Shown one piece after another: positions 1 through 9,480 of a DNA stretch of 64,000 nucleotides. The DNA comes from CALAGB01 sp963713965 (GTDB taxonomy: Bacteria; Chloroflexota; Chloroflexia; Thermomicrobiales; Thermomicrobiaceae). Each line of letters begins with the position of its first letter. Position 1 is the stretch's first letter. The position numbers and the translations under genes are program-made. The notes beneath the pieces were generated by a model that worked only from the letters and a program-made list of their open reading frames with translations, did no database searches and was not told the DNA's origin. The stretch spans positions 868,001 to 932,000 of the forward strand of contig OY970217.1 in the NCBI GenBank assembly GCA_963713965.1, written 5' to 3'.

Positions 1-114
1 ATCGCACAGGATAGTACACCGAAATCGACTACGGCCCGTGGGCTCTTGCCTGTCAATGGAATCGAGTCGATACTGCGAACGCGGGGAAATCGACATCACA
101 GATGGAGTGGCGAG

Positions 115-1623
115 ATGGCAATCCGGATTGTGACGGGCGGAATCGCTCAAGAGACCAACACATTTCAGTGGGAGCCGACAACGCTCGATGATTTTCAGAA
201 GGGCTCAAGCAAGATCGTGCGCGGGGAGGAGATCCTGGCGCTCGAGGGGACCGGCACGATCTACGGAGGCATCATCGCCGAGGCTAAAGCCAACGGCGTC
301 GAGCTCATCCCGACCACCTATGGTAGCGCCGTCCCCGGCGGACGCGTCAGCCGTGAAGCTTTCGAGATGATGAAGAACGAGATCGTCGAGGGAATTCGCG
401 CGGCAATGCCGATTGATGGCGTCCTGCTCGGTATCCACGGGGCGATGGCGCTCGAGCACAATGACGATGGCGAGGGACCCCTCATCACCGCCATTCGTGA
501 AGTGGTCGGTCCGGACATCCCGATCGTGGCGCCGCTCGATCTGCACACGAACCTCTCCGAGGAGATGATGGAGGAAGCAACCGCCTTCGTCGGTTACAAG
601 GAATATCCACACATCGATACACCCGAAACTGGCGCTCGCGCCATGCAGATCCTCGTCTCGACGATTAAAGGCGAAATCCAGCCAGTGATGGGGCACGTCA
701 AGCTGCCGTTGATCGCCCCGAACCAATCGATGGTCACGACCTGGCAATCGCCGTTGAAAAAAGCGATCGATCGAGCGCGCGAGATCGAAAGTGAACCGGG
801 CGTGGTCGCCGCGACTGTACTGGGAGGATTTCCGTTCGCCGACATTCCCTATACCACGGTTTCGACCATCGTCGTGACCGACAATGATCGCGCACTGGCG
901 ACGAAATACGCCAACGAACTGGCGCAGATCTGCTGGGATCTGCGCGAGGACTTCACCATCCACCCGACGCCGGTGCAGGAAGCAATCGCCGAGGCGCTCG
1001 CAGGTGAGCCCGGCAGCGTTTATGTGCTGGCCGACATTTCCGATTCGGGCGCCAGCGGAACCGCCGGAGATGGCACCGCGATTCTACAAGGGCTGTTGGA
1101 GGCCAATGCGACCTCGGTGGCCGTAGCACAGATCATGGACCGCGCGGCTGTCGACGCATGCGTCGATGCGGGCGTCGGCAGCACGGTGACGCTCAGCGTT
1201 GGCGGCAAACACGACGGGTTGCATGGCGGTCCAGTTGAGGTGACCGGCAAAGTGCGCTTGATCCATGAGGGGTCGTTCGTCATCGCCGGCCCGATGGGCG
1301 CCGGGACGATCGCCAGCCGAGGTCGAACCGTGGTTCTTGAGATCAACGGCCGTAACGGCATCGAGCTACAGCTGACCGATCTACGGGGACATCCAAGTGA
1401 CCTCAACTTCTTCCGTGCGTTCGGCATCGAGCCGACGCAGCGTCGCATTCTGGTGTTAAAAAGCGCCGCTCACTTCCGGGCCGCATTCGAGCCAATCGCG
1501 ACCAAGGTGATTGAGGTTGAGGCGCCCGGCATCAGCAGTCCAAATCTGAATAGCTTCGACTACCAGCACCTGCGACGGCCGGTCTACCCACTCGATCCGG
1601 ACACCACCTGGTCACCGGAGTAG
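115..1623 (+). CDS. M81-family metallopeptidase, MlrC-like
   Basis: Predicted zinc-dependent hydrolase of the M81 (microcystinase MlrC) family, 502 residues, the usual length, with an N-terminal DUF1485-type domain and a C-terminal MlrC domain. Visible metal-ligand candidates are Asp142 and His144 in PLDLHTN and His166 in EYPHIDT, which match the Asp-x-His...His pattern of the family. I start at ATG 115, where the conserved sequence MAIRIVTGG begins; the frame is open to 46 but that part is unlike the family. Family members outside microcystin degraders act on unknown small peptides or amides, so the substrate is not predictable. The gene stands alone, with 366 bases of non-coding sequence after it. 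Confidence 0.85.
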   Translation: MAIRIVTGGIAQETNTFQWEPTTLDDFQKGSSKIVRGEEILALEGTGTIYGGIIAEAKANGVELIPTTYGSAVPGGRVSREAFEMMKNEIVEGIRAAMPIDGVLLGIHGAMALEHNDDGEGPLITAIREVVGPDIPIVAPLDLHTNLSEEMMEEATAFVGYKEYPHIDTPETGARAMQILVSTIKGEIQPVMGHVKLPLIAPNQSMVTTWQSPLKKAIDRAREIESEPGVVAATVLGGFPFADIPYTTVSTIVVTDNDRALATKYANELAQICWDLREDFTIHPTPVQEAIAEALAGEPGSVYVLADISDSGASGTAGDGTAILQGLLEANATSVAVAQIMDRAAVDACVDAGVGSTVTLSVGGKHDGLHGGPVEVTGKVRLIHEGSFVIAGPMGAGTIASRGRTVVLEINGRNGIELQLTDLRGHPSDLNFFRAFGIEPTQRRILVLKSAAHFRAAFEPIATKVIEVEAPGISSPNLNSFDYQHLRRPVYPLDPDTTWSPE

Positions 1624-1989
1624 GAGCGGGTATCTGACCGGATTTAGAAAGAAGCCGCGGGCAGAAGGATCAACTAGAAGTGCGACTCTCGCCCCAGTGT
1701 CGTCCTGATGGTTCTCTCCCTCCGGTGAAGGGCGAGTCAGTGGAGATGCGGCATGCAAAGGATCTCTTCGTCTGTCGAATTTCTCCGTGCGTCCAATCAA
1801 GAGAGATTCTTCACTGCGGTTCAGGATTGCGAGAGGTGTGTTGGTCGTGCTGCGGCACAGCGCATATCGGATCACACATTCATGACCTCCGCCTGTTGGC
1901 TCGACATCAAAGCCGCGGTGTAGAATCGGCCAACTGACCGGCTCGCTAACTCGGAGGAAATCCACCGATCTGAACGGACGTTCCACTAC
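1624..1989. other. Intergenic region with REP-like hairpin and weak promoter
   Basis: I see no gene in these 366 bases. An imperfect inverted repeat (CTCTCCCT at 1714-1721, AGGGCGAG at 1729-1736) resembles dispersed REP-type hairpins. A TAGAAT hexamer at 1921-1926 with TTGGCT at 1896-1901 (19-base spacer) could be a weak promoter for the next gene. A minus-strand open frame across the region has no recognisable domain and contains the repeat, so it is not called. Confidence 0.4.
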
Positions 1990-4368
1990 ATGCGGTCAAG
2001 CTCCACGACGGTATCCGCGGAAACCGGTCCCATTTCACTCCAAACTCCGACAACCAAAACAAGAACGGCTCGCAAGACTTTGGGAGAGCGACTCCAAACC
2101 GAGCTGCGACTCGAGCACGTGCTCTATGGCATCATTTTCGTCGCCGCGATTCTGACGCGATTCTGGGACCTCGGTTCGCGCGCGCTACACCACGACGAAT
2201 CGCTCCACTCCTACTTTTCGTGGATTTACGCCAGCGGAAACGGCTATATCCACGACCCACTGATGCACGGCCCGTTCCTGTTTCACGCAACCGCGCTGAT
2301 GTATCTCCTCTTCGGCGCGACCGATGCCGTTTCTCGGTTCACACCTGCATTGCTCGGCGTCGTTCTCGTCATGCTCCCCTGGTTTCTGCGTGGCGAGCGA
2401 TTGCTCGGTCGCTGGGGAGCGCTCTGCTCGTCGGCACTGCTGATGGTGTCGCCGTCGATCCTGTATTACAGCCGGTTCAATCGACACGATATCTTCGCAG
2501 CGACCGGTGCCATGCTCCTCTTCATCGCGGTCGTCCGCTACATCGATGATCCACATCCGCGTTGGGCGATTCTCGGGGGTCTCTCGATCGGCTATCTCCT
2601 AACGACCAAGGAGATCAGCTTCATTGTCCTCTTCGTTTTCGCGTTGTTCCTGGGCGTCGCCATCGCGCTGCGAGTCGCACCGCTCCTGCTGGCAGTCGGA
2701 GCGACGGCGGTCGTCTCGTACTTCATCACCAGCAGACTGCTGCATGCGTTTGGAGCGCCAGCATTGCCTGGCATCCCCTGGAATCAGCCGACGGGACCGC
2801 AAATTCAGCATTTCATCATCCAATTGATCGAGCATCCGGTCGTCATCGCGGGCATCGCCATCACGATGTTGTCGGTCGCGGTGGCAGCCTGGATCCTCGA
2901 TCAGCGCCGCCCCAGGGATCGCGATTGGGTCGATGGCGTGCTGGGAGACGCACCGGCGAGATCGACCGCTTCGGCACTGCACGAATTGCTGAGCGAGCGT
3001 CGAGCGCTCTTGATCGGATCTGTCGGAGCGCTAGCCTTCTTTACGGTCTTCTACACGTCACTCTTCACCAACATGGCTGGGTTAGCTAGCGGCACATTCG
3101 GCGCCCTTGGCTACTGGCTCGGCCAGCAGGGCGTGCAACGCGGGCAAGAACCCTGGTTCTATTATCTGCTCCTTCTGCCACAATATGAATTCGTGGCCGT
3201 GCTCGTTTTTCCGCTGGCATCGGTCGCGATCGTCTGGCGTCTCTTCAACGCCTGGCGGTACCGAATACCGCTCAGCCCCCGCACCTTCGCGCGCGGATTC
3301 CTGCTTGTTTGGACGCTCGGCATGCTTGCGATCCTCTCGTGGGCTGGGGAGAAGATGCCGTGGAACGTTATCCACATCTCGCTGCCCATGACGTTACTGG
3401 CGGGCGCGTTCGCGGGGGACGCGTTCGCATATCTCGAGCGGCGCTGGCGAAGTTGTGACCATCGCGTCCGCATTGACACACTCCTGGTCGGCGGCGCCAC
3501 GCTGGCGCTGCTAACCACTGCATTTCTCTCATTTGCCTGGGCTAGCAATGGGCCGTACCAGCTCGTGGGCAACTCCTACGTCCACGGATTGCGGAACGGT
3601 GTCGCCGATCATTGGTGGGTCTATGTTTATCTGCCGTGGGTGATGATCATCGCGGTTGTGGTTCTTGGAGTGGTTCGAATTGGGGCTCGGCGGGCGCTGA
3701 GTGTAACGCTCCTCGCCGGAGTGGTGGCGTTTTCGCTGGCGCAAGTGCACGCCGAATGGCGTCTGACGTACCGCGAGGGCGACGTTCCACGCGACATGCT
3801 GGTCTATGTCCAAACGACTCCGGACGTTCCACGCGTCACCGGCCAGCTTCAGACACTTTCGCAGCAGGTGACCGACGGGATGGGACTCACCGTCTGGTAC
3901 GACGACGTGACGCAGTGGCCGTTCAACTGGTATTTGAAAGACTTCCCCAACCGGCGCTACATCGGCCGTGAATTGCCCTCGACCCTTGACGCACAAGTGA
4001 TCATCATCTCCGACGACGTCCTGACACAGCAGATGGAGACCGAGCTCAACACCAGCTACACCTATCAGGAATATCCGATGCGCTGGTGGTTTCCGGAGGA
4101 GAATACCTATCGCCGCTTTGCCTATGCGCCGGACATCAAACAGGAATCGCGCCAGAACTATCAGGACAGCAAGAAGCCGCCCTTTACGCTGCTCGATGTG
4201 GCCGGAAGTGTCTGGTCCAGCATCTGGTCCATGCGCCATCCGAACGAGCAAGCCAAGATCTTCCGCATGGTCGCCTATCGTGAAGTACCGAGCGGGTTTG
4301 GAGCGGTCAAGATCCGAGTCTACGTTCGCAACGACTTGATGCCATACTTCAATCAAATACGGTATTGA
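1990..4368 (+). CDS. Agl23-like GT-C membrane protein (TIGR03663 family)
   Basis: Large polytopic membrane protein of 792 residues with about a dozen hydrophobic segments and a C-terminal extracytoplasmic domain. It belongs to the TIGR03663 family (flippase-associated Agl23), related to dolichyl-phosphate-mannose glycosyltransferases. The acidic pair of the first extracytoplasmic loop is intact (HHDE, Asp69-Glu70), as expected for a GT-C fold enzyme that uses a polyprenyl-phosphate sugar donor. A motif PFNWYLKDFPN lies at about residues 644-654. Start ATG 1990 has no strong ribosome site; a GGAGG lies about 35 bases upstream. The next gene is a paralogue 71 bases downstream. The family is known from archaeal N-glycosylation loci and Chloroflexi; acceptor and sugar are unknown here. 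Confidence 0.85.
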   Translation: MRSSSTTVSAETGPISLQTPTTKTRTARKTLGERLQTELRLEHVLYGIIFVAAILTRFWDLGSRALHHDESLHSYFSWIYASGNGYIHDPLMHGPFLFHATALMYLLFGATDAVSRFTPALLGVVLVMLPWFLRGERLLGRWGALCSSALLMVSPSILYYSRFNRHDIFAATGAMLLFIAVVRYIDDPHPRWAILGGLSIGYLLTTKEISFIVLFVFALFLGVAIALRVAPLLLAVGATAVVSYFITSRLLHAFGAPALPGIPWNQPTGPQIQHFIIQLIEHPVVIAGIAITMLSVAVAAWILDQRRPRDRDWVDGVLGDAPARSTASALHELLSERRALLIGSVGALAFFTVFYTSLFTNMAGLASGTFGALGYWLGQQGVQRGQEPWFYYLLLLPQYEFVAVLVFPLASVAIVWRLFNAWRYRIPLSPRTFARGFLLVWTLGMLAILSWAGEKMPWNVIHISLPMTLLAGAFAGDAFAYLERRWRSCDHRVRIDTLLVGGATLALLTTAFLSFAWASNGPYQLVGNSYVHGLRNGVADHWWVYVYLPWVMIIAVVVLGVVRIGARRALSVTLLAGVVAFSLAQVHAEWRLTYREGDVPRDMLVYVQTTPDVPRVTGQLQTLSQQVTDGMGLTVWYDDVTQWPFNWYLKDFPNRRYIGRELPSTLDAQVIIISDDVLTQQMETELNTSYTYQEYPMRWWFPEENTYRRFAYAPDIKQESRQNYQDSKKPPFTLLDVAGSVWSSIWSMRHPNEQAKIFRMVAYREVPSGFGAVKIRVYVRNDLMPYFNQIRY

Positions 4369-4439
4369 ATGTTGTCGCGTTGTCGGCCGCGCAGTGCCGG
4401 ATGATCCCGCGGACGTTCAACGTCGAGGAGGCAAGTGCA

Positions 4440-6341
4440 GTGCACGAAAGTGCGAATACGATTGACAGTCATCGTGAGGACTTCGCCGAGCCGTCGGTGC
4501 TCGACCGCGCCATCAGCCTCGAATCTCTCTCGTGGCTGACCCTGGGCTGGGTCGCGGTCGCTTCGTTTGCGTTCATGCTGCGCGTCGCCAACTATTCCGC
4601 CTGGCCGCTCTCCGCCAGTGAGGGCCGCCTCGCGTCCGATGCCCTATCAATCTTGCAAGGCGGCTCGATTCCGGCCTCGGCGTCAGCCTCGCCGCTTCCG
4701 ACCGCGTTGACGGCTCTGAGCCTGTTTCTCTTCGGCGCAAGCGACGGCATAGTGCGGCTCGTGCCTCTCCTCGCGGGACTCGGCACGCTGGCATTGGTTG
4801 CATGGCTTCGACCGTTCACAGGCCGTGGGGCGACGTTGGCGACGGCGCTGATCTTCGCAATCTCGCCAACGCTGGTGATGGCGTCCCGACAGGCGACCGA
4901 CGGCGGTCTGCTGGTCTTCAGTTCGTTGCTGGTGTTCGTCGTCGGGTTGAGATGGATGCGTGACCGCTCCACGAGCCTGGCGGTCCTGTTCGGGATCGCG
5001 GCAGCGATGACGGTGATGTCAGACCCCATCGGCTGGATTGCCCTGCCCATGATCGCCATCGTCATCCTGTTGATATCTGACGAGCGATCCACGCCCGTTC
5101 GCGATTTGCCATTCGCGGCACTCGGCGCGGGAGTGACCATCCTGGTGGTATCTACAAACATCTTCGTTCATCCCGCAGGCTTTTCGAATTTCTTCCGTGA
5201 AAGCGTTCGCGCGCTCTGGGACCAGCATCTCACCAATGCCGGGTCAAACTGGCATCTGGTGACGTTTCAGCTCCTCATCGACGAACCGCTCTCGATCCTG
5301 CTCGCCGTCGCGGCGGTTGTCTTCATTTGGCGATGGCGACGACAGCGGGAGGACGTGCCGGTATTCGCCTACGGGCTGATCCTTTGGACGCTTCTTGGAC
5401 TCCTGTTTGGGTCGTTGCTCGGCGATAAGGGACCAACGCTCTACACCCTGGCTGCCTTGCCAATCGCTGTACTCGCGGGGCTCGGGCTCGACATGGCCGT
5501 CAGCCGCGTCACGTGGCCCGACGTCAGAACGGCGCGCGGTGGACTCTTTCTGGTCCTGATACCAGTTACTTTCTTTGCGGGAGTGAGCACCTATGGCCTG
5601 CTCGCCAGCGACGTCGGCTCCGACACCGTTTCATGGATCGTGACGTTCTTGCTGGTGGCGATCGTGGTCTTCGCGCCTCTGCTGGCGCTGACGATCTGGC
5701 TGCGCAACTCCGTTTATGGTTGGGGGTCAGTGCTACTCATCTTTGTGGCGGTACTCGTCGCAGGAATCGGTATTCGCAGCAGCGTTTTGCTCGGGGACAC
5801 GGTCAACGGTCGTGCGGGTGAACCGCTGCTGATTGGCGTGACTCAGCCTGCCGTCGGAATCAACGTGAATCAGATTCGCGCCGTGAGTAGGGACATGACG
5901 ACGTTTGAACAGGACATGCTCGACCCAACGGGCGGACACGGGCTGACTATTGCCGTCGATTCATCGGTCCAACAGCCGTTTGCCTGGTATTTCCGTGATT
6001 TTTCGAACGTTCAGATCGACGATCCGAACGACCAGATCGCAAGCGATCAGGAACCGCAGGTGCTGATCGCTCGCTCCGATCATGGGTCGATGTTGGAATC
6101 GAATACGAATCGCTTGCAGCGGACGCTACCGCTCGAGAGCACCGCGGCGCTGTCGCTCACCAATCCTAGTTTCAGCGATCTGATTGGTGACCTGTTCCAT
6201 CCCGGACGATGGCAACGATATCCGGAGTTTCTGATCAATCGTCAGGTTGATGTTCCGACCGATCCATTCCACTTCATCGTTTCATATCGTCAGGATGTGG
6301 TCACGCAGATGTATGGAGGCACGCCGCCGTCTAACCCGTGA
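4440..6341 (+). CDS. Second, divergent GT-C-like membrane protein
   Basis: Polytopic membrane protein of 633 residues from GTG 4440. I chose this start because GAGGAGG at 4425-4431 sits 8 bases upstream; an in-frame TTG at 4365 overlaps the previous stop but has no such site. It is a paralogue of the preceding protein: the extracytoplasmic C-terminal part shares PFAWYFRDFSN (about residues 513-523) with PFNWYLKDFPN there. In the first loop the Asp-Glu pair is replaced by Ser60-Glu61, so catalysis may be lost or altered. Seen: hydrophobic segments and the shared motif. Inferred: the two act together, for example as catalytic and accessory subunits in surface glycosylation. Confidence 0.75.
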   Translation: MHESANTIDSHREDFAEPSVLDRAISLESLSWLTLGWVAVASFAFMLRVANYSAWPLSASEGRLASDALSILQGGSIPASASASPLPTALTALSLFLFGASDGIVRLVPLLAGLGTLALVAWLRPFTGRGATLATALIFAISPTLVMASRQATDGGLLVFSSLLVFVVGLRWMRDRSTSLAVLFGIAAAMTVMSDPIGWIALPMIAIVILLISDERSTPVRDLPFAALGAGVTILVVSTNIFVHPAGFSNFFRESVRALWDQHLTNAGSNWHLVTFQLLIDEPLSILLAVAAVVFIWRWRRQREDVPVFAYGLILWTLLGLLFGSLLGDKGPTLYTLAALPIAVLAGLGLDMAVSRVTWPDVRTARGGLFLVLIPVTFFAGVSTYGLLASDVGSDTVSWIVTFLLVAIVVFAPLLALTIWLRNSVYGWGSVLLIFVAVLVAGIGIRSSVLLGDTVNGRAGEPLLIGVTQPAVGINVNQIRAVSRDMTTFEQDMLDPTGGHGLTIAVDSSVQQPFAWYFRDFSNVQIDDPNDQIASDQEPQVLIARSDHGSMLESNTNRLQRTLPLESTAALSLTNPSFSDLIGDLFHPGRWQRYPEFLINRQVDVPTDPFHFIVSYRQDVVTQMYGGTPPSNP

Positions 6342-6387
6342 CGGAGCGCAGGTTTCATGTGAGGCGCGGGATGGGTGAGTTGGAGTC

Positions 6388-6768
6388 TCAGCCGACTCCG
6401 ACGAGATCGCCAACTACGCGATTCAGATCGTCAAGATCGAATGGCTTGGGAAGGTATGCATCCGCTTTGGATGCCTTTGCATGCGCCAACGCTTGTGGGT
6501 GCGCTGAGATCAGGACGCTGGCAACTTCCTCACAGTTTGGCTGCTGCTTGAGCTGTTTGATGAAGTCGGATCCAAGTCCGTCGGGCAACACAAGATCGGT
6601 TATTACCACGCGCGGGTGGCATTCGTCCATGGCCCGCTTCGCTGCCGCGATGCCCGCTTCCGTATGCACTTCAAAGCCGGCATCTTGCAACACCCAAGAG
6701 ATCAGATCGGCGATACCTTGATCGTCCTCGACTACGAGTATCTTGAAGTCGCGCTCCGTGATAGACAC
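6388..6768 (-). CDS. Single-domain response regulator (CheY-like)
   Basis: 126-residue receiver domain with no output domain. The acidic pocket is present (Glu14-Asp15-Asp16), the phosphoacceptor is Asp58 in VVITDLVLPDG, the conserved Ser sits in LISAHPQ, and the Lys is in YLPKPFD. Such proteins work by protein-protein contacts or as phosphate shuttles. It faces away from the OmpR-type regulator that begins at 7001, with 232 bases between them that carry repeated GATTAG sites. No dedicated kinase is adjacent on its own strand, and the histidine kinase at 7805 is a possible but unproven partner. Confidence 0.9.
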   Translation of the reverse strand: MSITERDFKILVVEDDQGIADLISWVLQDAGFEVHTEAGIAAAKRAMDECHPRVVITDLVLPDGLGSDFIKQLKQQPNCEEVASVLISAHPQALAHAKASKADAYLPKPFDLDDLNRVVGDLVGVG

Positions 6769-6927
6769 AGGATTACCAATCAGACCTACTTATCGATTCT
6801 GGACTCTCGCTCCACCAAGCAACGGTGAGTCGTTCCGCTCCATATCTCCCGCGTTCACCCTGATATGATTTGCAGGGTTAATGAGGTCCTGGTCGCAGGA
6901 GATATGCCATCGAACGAGCGGCGGGCA

Positions 6928-6959
6928 GATTAGAGTCGATCTAATCGCTGCTCGATTAG
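6928..6959. promoter_or_regulatory. GATTAG inverted/direct repeat, candidate operator
   Basis: GATTAGA (6928-6934) and TCTAATC (6940-6946) form a perfect 7-base inverted repeat with a 5-base centre, and a third GATTAG follows at 6954-6959. The cluster lies 41 bases before the start of the OmpR-type regulator, in a divergent intergenic region. OmpR-family regulators often bind repeated half-sites in their own promoter, so autoregulation is a reasonable inference. Confidence 0.4.
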
Positions 6960-7000
6960 CATATCGCGCAACACGCTATCGATCGCGAAGGGTATTCTGA

Positions 7001-7678
7001 TTGCCCGATCGTATTCTCGTCGTCGAAGACGACAACCACATTGCTCAATTGTTACGCGTCTACCTGGAACGAGAAGGCTTTGAAGCGCACGTCGCGCGTG
7101 AGGGGCGTGAAGGGCTCAGGATGTTCGGCGAAATCGAGCCCGATTTGGTCGTGCTCGACCTGATGCTCCCCGGCCTCCACGGACGTGACGTTTGTCGCGC
7201 GATCCGCACCCGCAGCGCCACACCGATCCTGATGCTGACCGCGCTCGACGACGAGCGAGACGTGGTGGAGGGACTCGATTTAGGGGCGGACGATTACATC
7301 ACCAAACCGTTCAAGCCAGCGGTGTTGATGGCGCGAGTCCGCTCCGCTCTGCGCAGATCAAACGGTCCAACGAATCTGATTCAGGAGATCACCGTCGGTA
7401 ATCTCCTCATCCGTCCCGAAGAACGTAGCGCCTCGATCGCCGGGAGGGATGTCGATCTTCGCACGAAAGAGTTCGATCTACTCCTTTCGCTTGCCTCGCG
7501 ACCTGGAGTCGTGCTAACGCGCGAAAACCTTCTCCGCCAGGTCTGGGGCCGCGAGTATGACGTCGACACCCGCACTATCGACGTACACATTAATAGACTG
7601 CGCTCGAGGTTGTCAGAGAGCGACGCTGAGATCGAAACGGTTCGCGGTGTCGGCTATCGGCTGACGCACGCCGAATAA
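7001..7678 (+). CDS. OmpR/PhoB-family response regulator
   Basis: 225-residue two-domain transcription factor. The receiver domain (about 1-120) has Asp10-Asp11, phosphoacceptor Asp53 in VVLDLMLPG and Lys in ITKPFKP. The C-terminal winged helix (about 128-222) ends with the typical TRTIDVHINRLRSRL and VRGVGYRL signatures. The start is TTG 7001, with AAGGG about 10 bases upstream; no ATG or GTG fits the receiver fold better. The cognate kinase begins 126 bases downstream, so the pair forms a standard two-component system. The signal is unknown. Confidence 0.95.
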   Translation: MPDRILVVEDDNHIAQLLRVYLEREGFEAHVAREGREGLRMFGEIEPDLVVLDLMLPGLHGRDVCRAIRTRSATPILMLTALDDERDVVEGLDLGADDYITKPFKPAVLMARVRSALRRSNGPTNLIQEITVGNLLIRPEERSASIAGRDVDLRTKEFDLLLSLASRPGVVLTRENLLRQVWGREYDVDTRTIDVHINRLRSRLSESDAEIETVRGVGYRLTHAE

Positions 7679-7804
7679 GGCCAGTCAACTCATGACGGCG
7701 CCAGTTGGTCACGAAACGATGGAATTTCGAATCACTCACAACGACGGAATCGAACATTTAGCTCGAATCGACGATCCCGCAGTGATCAGTCCGGGACCGT
7801 AACC

Positions 7805-9301
7805 ATGCTCAGCAGTTTGCGCGCTCGCATCCTCGTCTCCCACCTCGCCGTCATCCTGCTCGTTTTCGGACTGACGTTTCTCGTCGCCTTCATTCCTATC
7901 CGAAACGCGCAAAACCGGCTCGAGATCCAGCGGCTAGAATCACTTGCCGCACCGGTCGCTGTTGGATCCGGCTTCCTGTTGGGCCGGCCAGCTCTCTCGC
8001 CGTCGGTAATCGAGGTTCTGGATACACAGGCGACTCAGCTTGATGTTCGTCTCGTGCTCATCGACAGAGACGGCGCCATCATCCACGACACCAAGCCGAG
8101 CGAACCGCTTACGGCGCGACTGTTGGTCAAGCTAAGAGCAGCATCAAACCGGCTCGACCAACGTGTGATCGCGAACAGACCGGCCGAGCGATTACCTCTC
8201 GAGGATCGCAGCATCTATGTGGGAACGAGCGGCCGCAATCGGGTCGTCCTCACGCTCCTATCGCAGGTTGACGGTCGCTACATCGTGATCATCGCTCCAC
8301 GGGGAGCACCATTACTACGGGAACTGCTCATTCCGCTCGTTCTGGCGCTCGCCATCGGATTCGTTGGTGCGCTGATCGCCACACTCTTCCTTAGCCGGTC
8401 GATCGCTCTACCGATCTCCCGACTGACGCAGGCGGCGAATGCGGTCGCCGGAGGCGATCTGAACCGTAGCGTCGCCGGTGAAGGGAGCGACGAAGTCGGA
8501 CGGCTTGTTCGCAGCTTCAATGAAATGGTGAACCAACTCCGGGTGACCTACGAGAGCCAGCGACGACTGCTGGCGAACATCGCTCATGAGCTTCGAACGC
8601 CGCTGACCTCAATCCAGGGCTACGCTCAAGGACTCAGCGACGGCGTATTCACCACGGAGGAGCAGCAACGAGACGCGCTCGATACCATTGGCGAGGAGAG
8701 CGACCGTGTGAATGATCTCCTCGTGCAAATCCTCGAACTGGCTCGGCTCGAGTCGCGACAATCGGGCCCGCGTGTTCGCGAAGTGGACGTCGACGACATT
8801 GTTGGTCGTGTGCTGCGCCGTCATCGCGTCGAGGCCGACAACAGTGGCATCGACCTTGCCGGTCCTCCTCCGGGCTCTCGCAAGGTTCTTGGAGATGAAG
8901 GCTTGATCGACCAGGCCATCGACAACCTCGTTCGCAACGCCATTCGCCACACACTCGAGGGCGGAGCCGTCGATGTGGGCATCTCCGCAACCAGCAACGG
9001 CACAAGAGGAACGGCGGGCGTCCGCATTCAAGTCTCGGACACCGGAAGCGGTATCCCTCCTGAGGCACTACCGCATATCTTTGATCGCTTCTACCGCGCA
9101 AATGGTGACGAACTTTCAGAAGTGAAGAATGGGAACGAGCAGGGATTCGGGCTCGGGCTCTCTATCGTGCGGGAGATCGCGTCGTCTCACGGCGGCAGCG
9201 TGAGCGTTGAGAGCGAGCTTGGCAAAGGGACGACGTTTTTGTTGGATCTTCCGGCCGCTGCCGTTGCCGGCCCGTCAAATGGAGATCGAAATACGCAATG
9301 A
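7805..9301 (+). CDS. Sensor histidine kinase with HAMP domain
   Basis: 498-residue inner-membrane kinase. A first membrane helix lies at about 9-31, then an extracytoplasmic sensor of about 140 residues, a second membrane helix at about 172-198, a HAMP domain (about 200-250), a HisKA dimerisation domain with His261 in IAHELRTPL, and an HATPase domain. The HATPase motifs are visible as DNLVRNAIRHT (N box), DTGSGIPP (G1) and GFGLGLSIV (G2). It is expected to phosphorylate the regulator encoded just upstream. The extracytoplasmic domain shows no family I recognise, so the stimulus cannot be named. Confidence 0.95.
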   Translation: MLSSLRARILVSHLAVILLVFGLTFLVAFIPIRNAQNRLEIQRLESLAAPVAVGSGFLLGRPALSPSVIEVLDTQATQLDVRLVLIDRDGAIIHDTKPSEPLTARLLVKLRAASNRLDQRVIANRPAERLPLEDRSIYVGTSGRNRVVLTLLSQVDGRYIVIIAPRGAPLLRELLIPLVLALAIGFVGALIATLFLSRSIALPISRLTQAANAVAGGDLNRSVAGEGSDEVGRLVRSFNEMVNQLRVTYESQRRLLANIAHELRTPLTSIQGYAQGLSDGVFTTEEQQRDALDTIGEESDRVNDLLVQILELARLESRQSGPRVREVDVDDIVGRVLRRHRVEADNSGIDLAGPPPGSRKVLGDEGLIDQAIDNLVRNAIRHTLEGGAVDVGISATSNGTRGTAGVRIQVSDTGSGIPPEALPHIFDRFYRANGDELSEVKNGNEQGFGLGLSIVREIASSHGGSVSVESELGKGTTFLLDLPAAAVAGPSNGDRNTQ

Positions 9302-9393
9302 CCGCTTCAACGACATCCAGGCATGACGCTGTTGCTCGCTATTCATTGGTGCGAACCTACGCGCAAACCGCCCTAATTCACAGTAGGGAAAGT

Positions 9394-9423
9394 TTGACGT
9401 GCGGGCACGGACGCTGCTAGGAT
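9394..9423 (+). promoter_or_regulatory. Sigma-70-type promoter for dxs
   Basis: TTGACG at 9394-9399 and TAGGAT at 9418-9423 are separated by 18 bases and lie 58 bases before the dxs start. Nothing else in this intergenic region fits better. Confidence 0.6.
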
Positions 9424-9480
9424 CAGCAGTGATTCGCCCTGCGCGAGTCGCACAGTCGCTTCTTCTTGGAGGACAATTCC

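Noticed and set aside
1612..1986. 124-codon minus-strand open frame after the MlrC-like gene
   Set aside because: Covers a REP-like hairpin, has no recognisable domain, and its composition is unlike neighbouring genes.
3529..4356. 275-codon open frame antisense to the Agl23-like gene
   Set aside because: Translation is low-complexity and His/Arg-rich, as expected for the antisense of a GC-rich gene; the plus-strand frame has clear family motifs.
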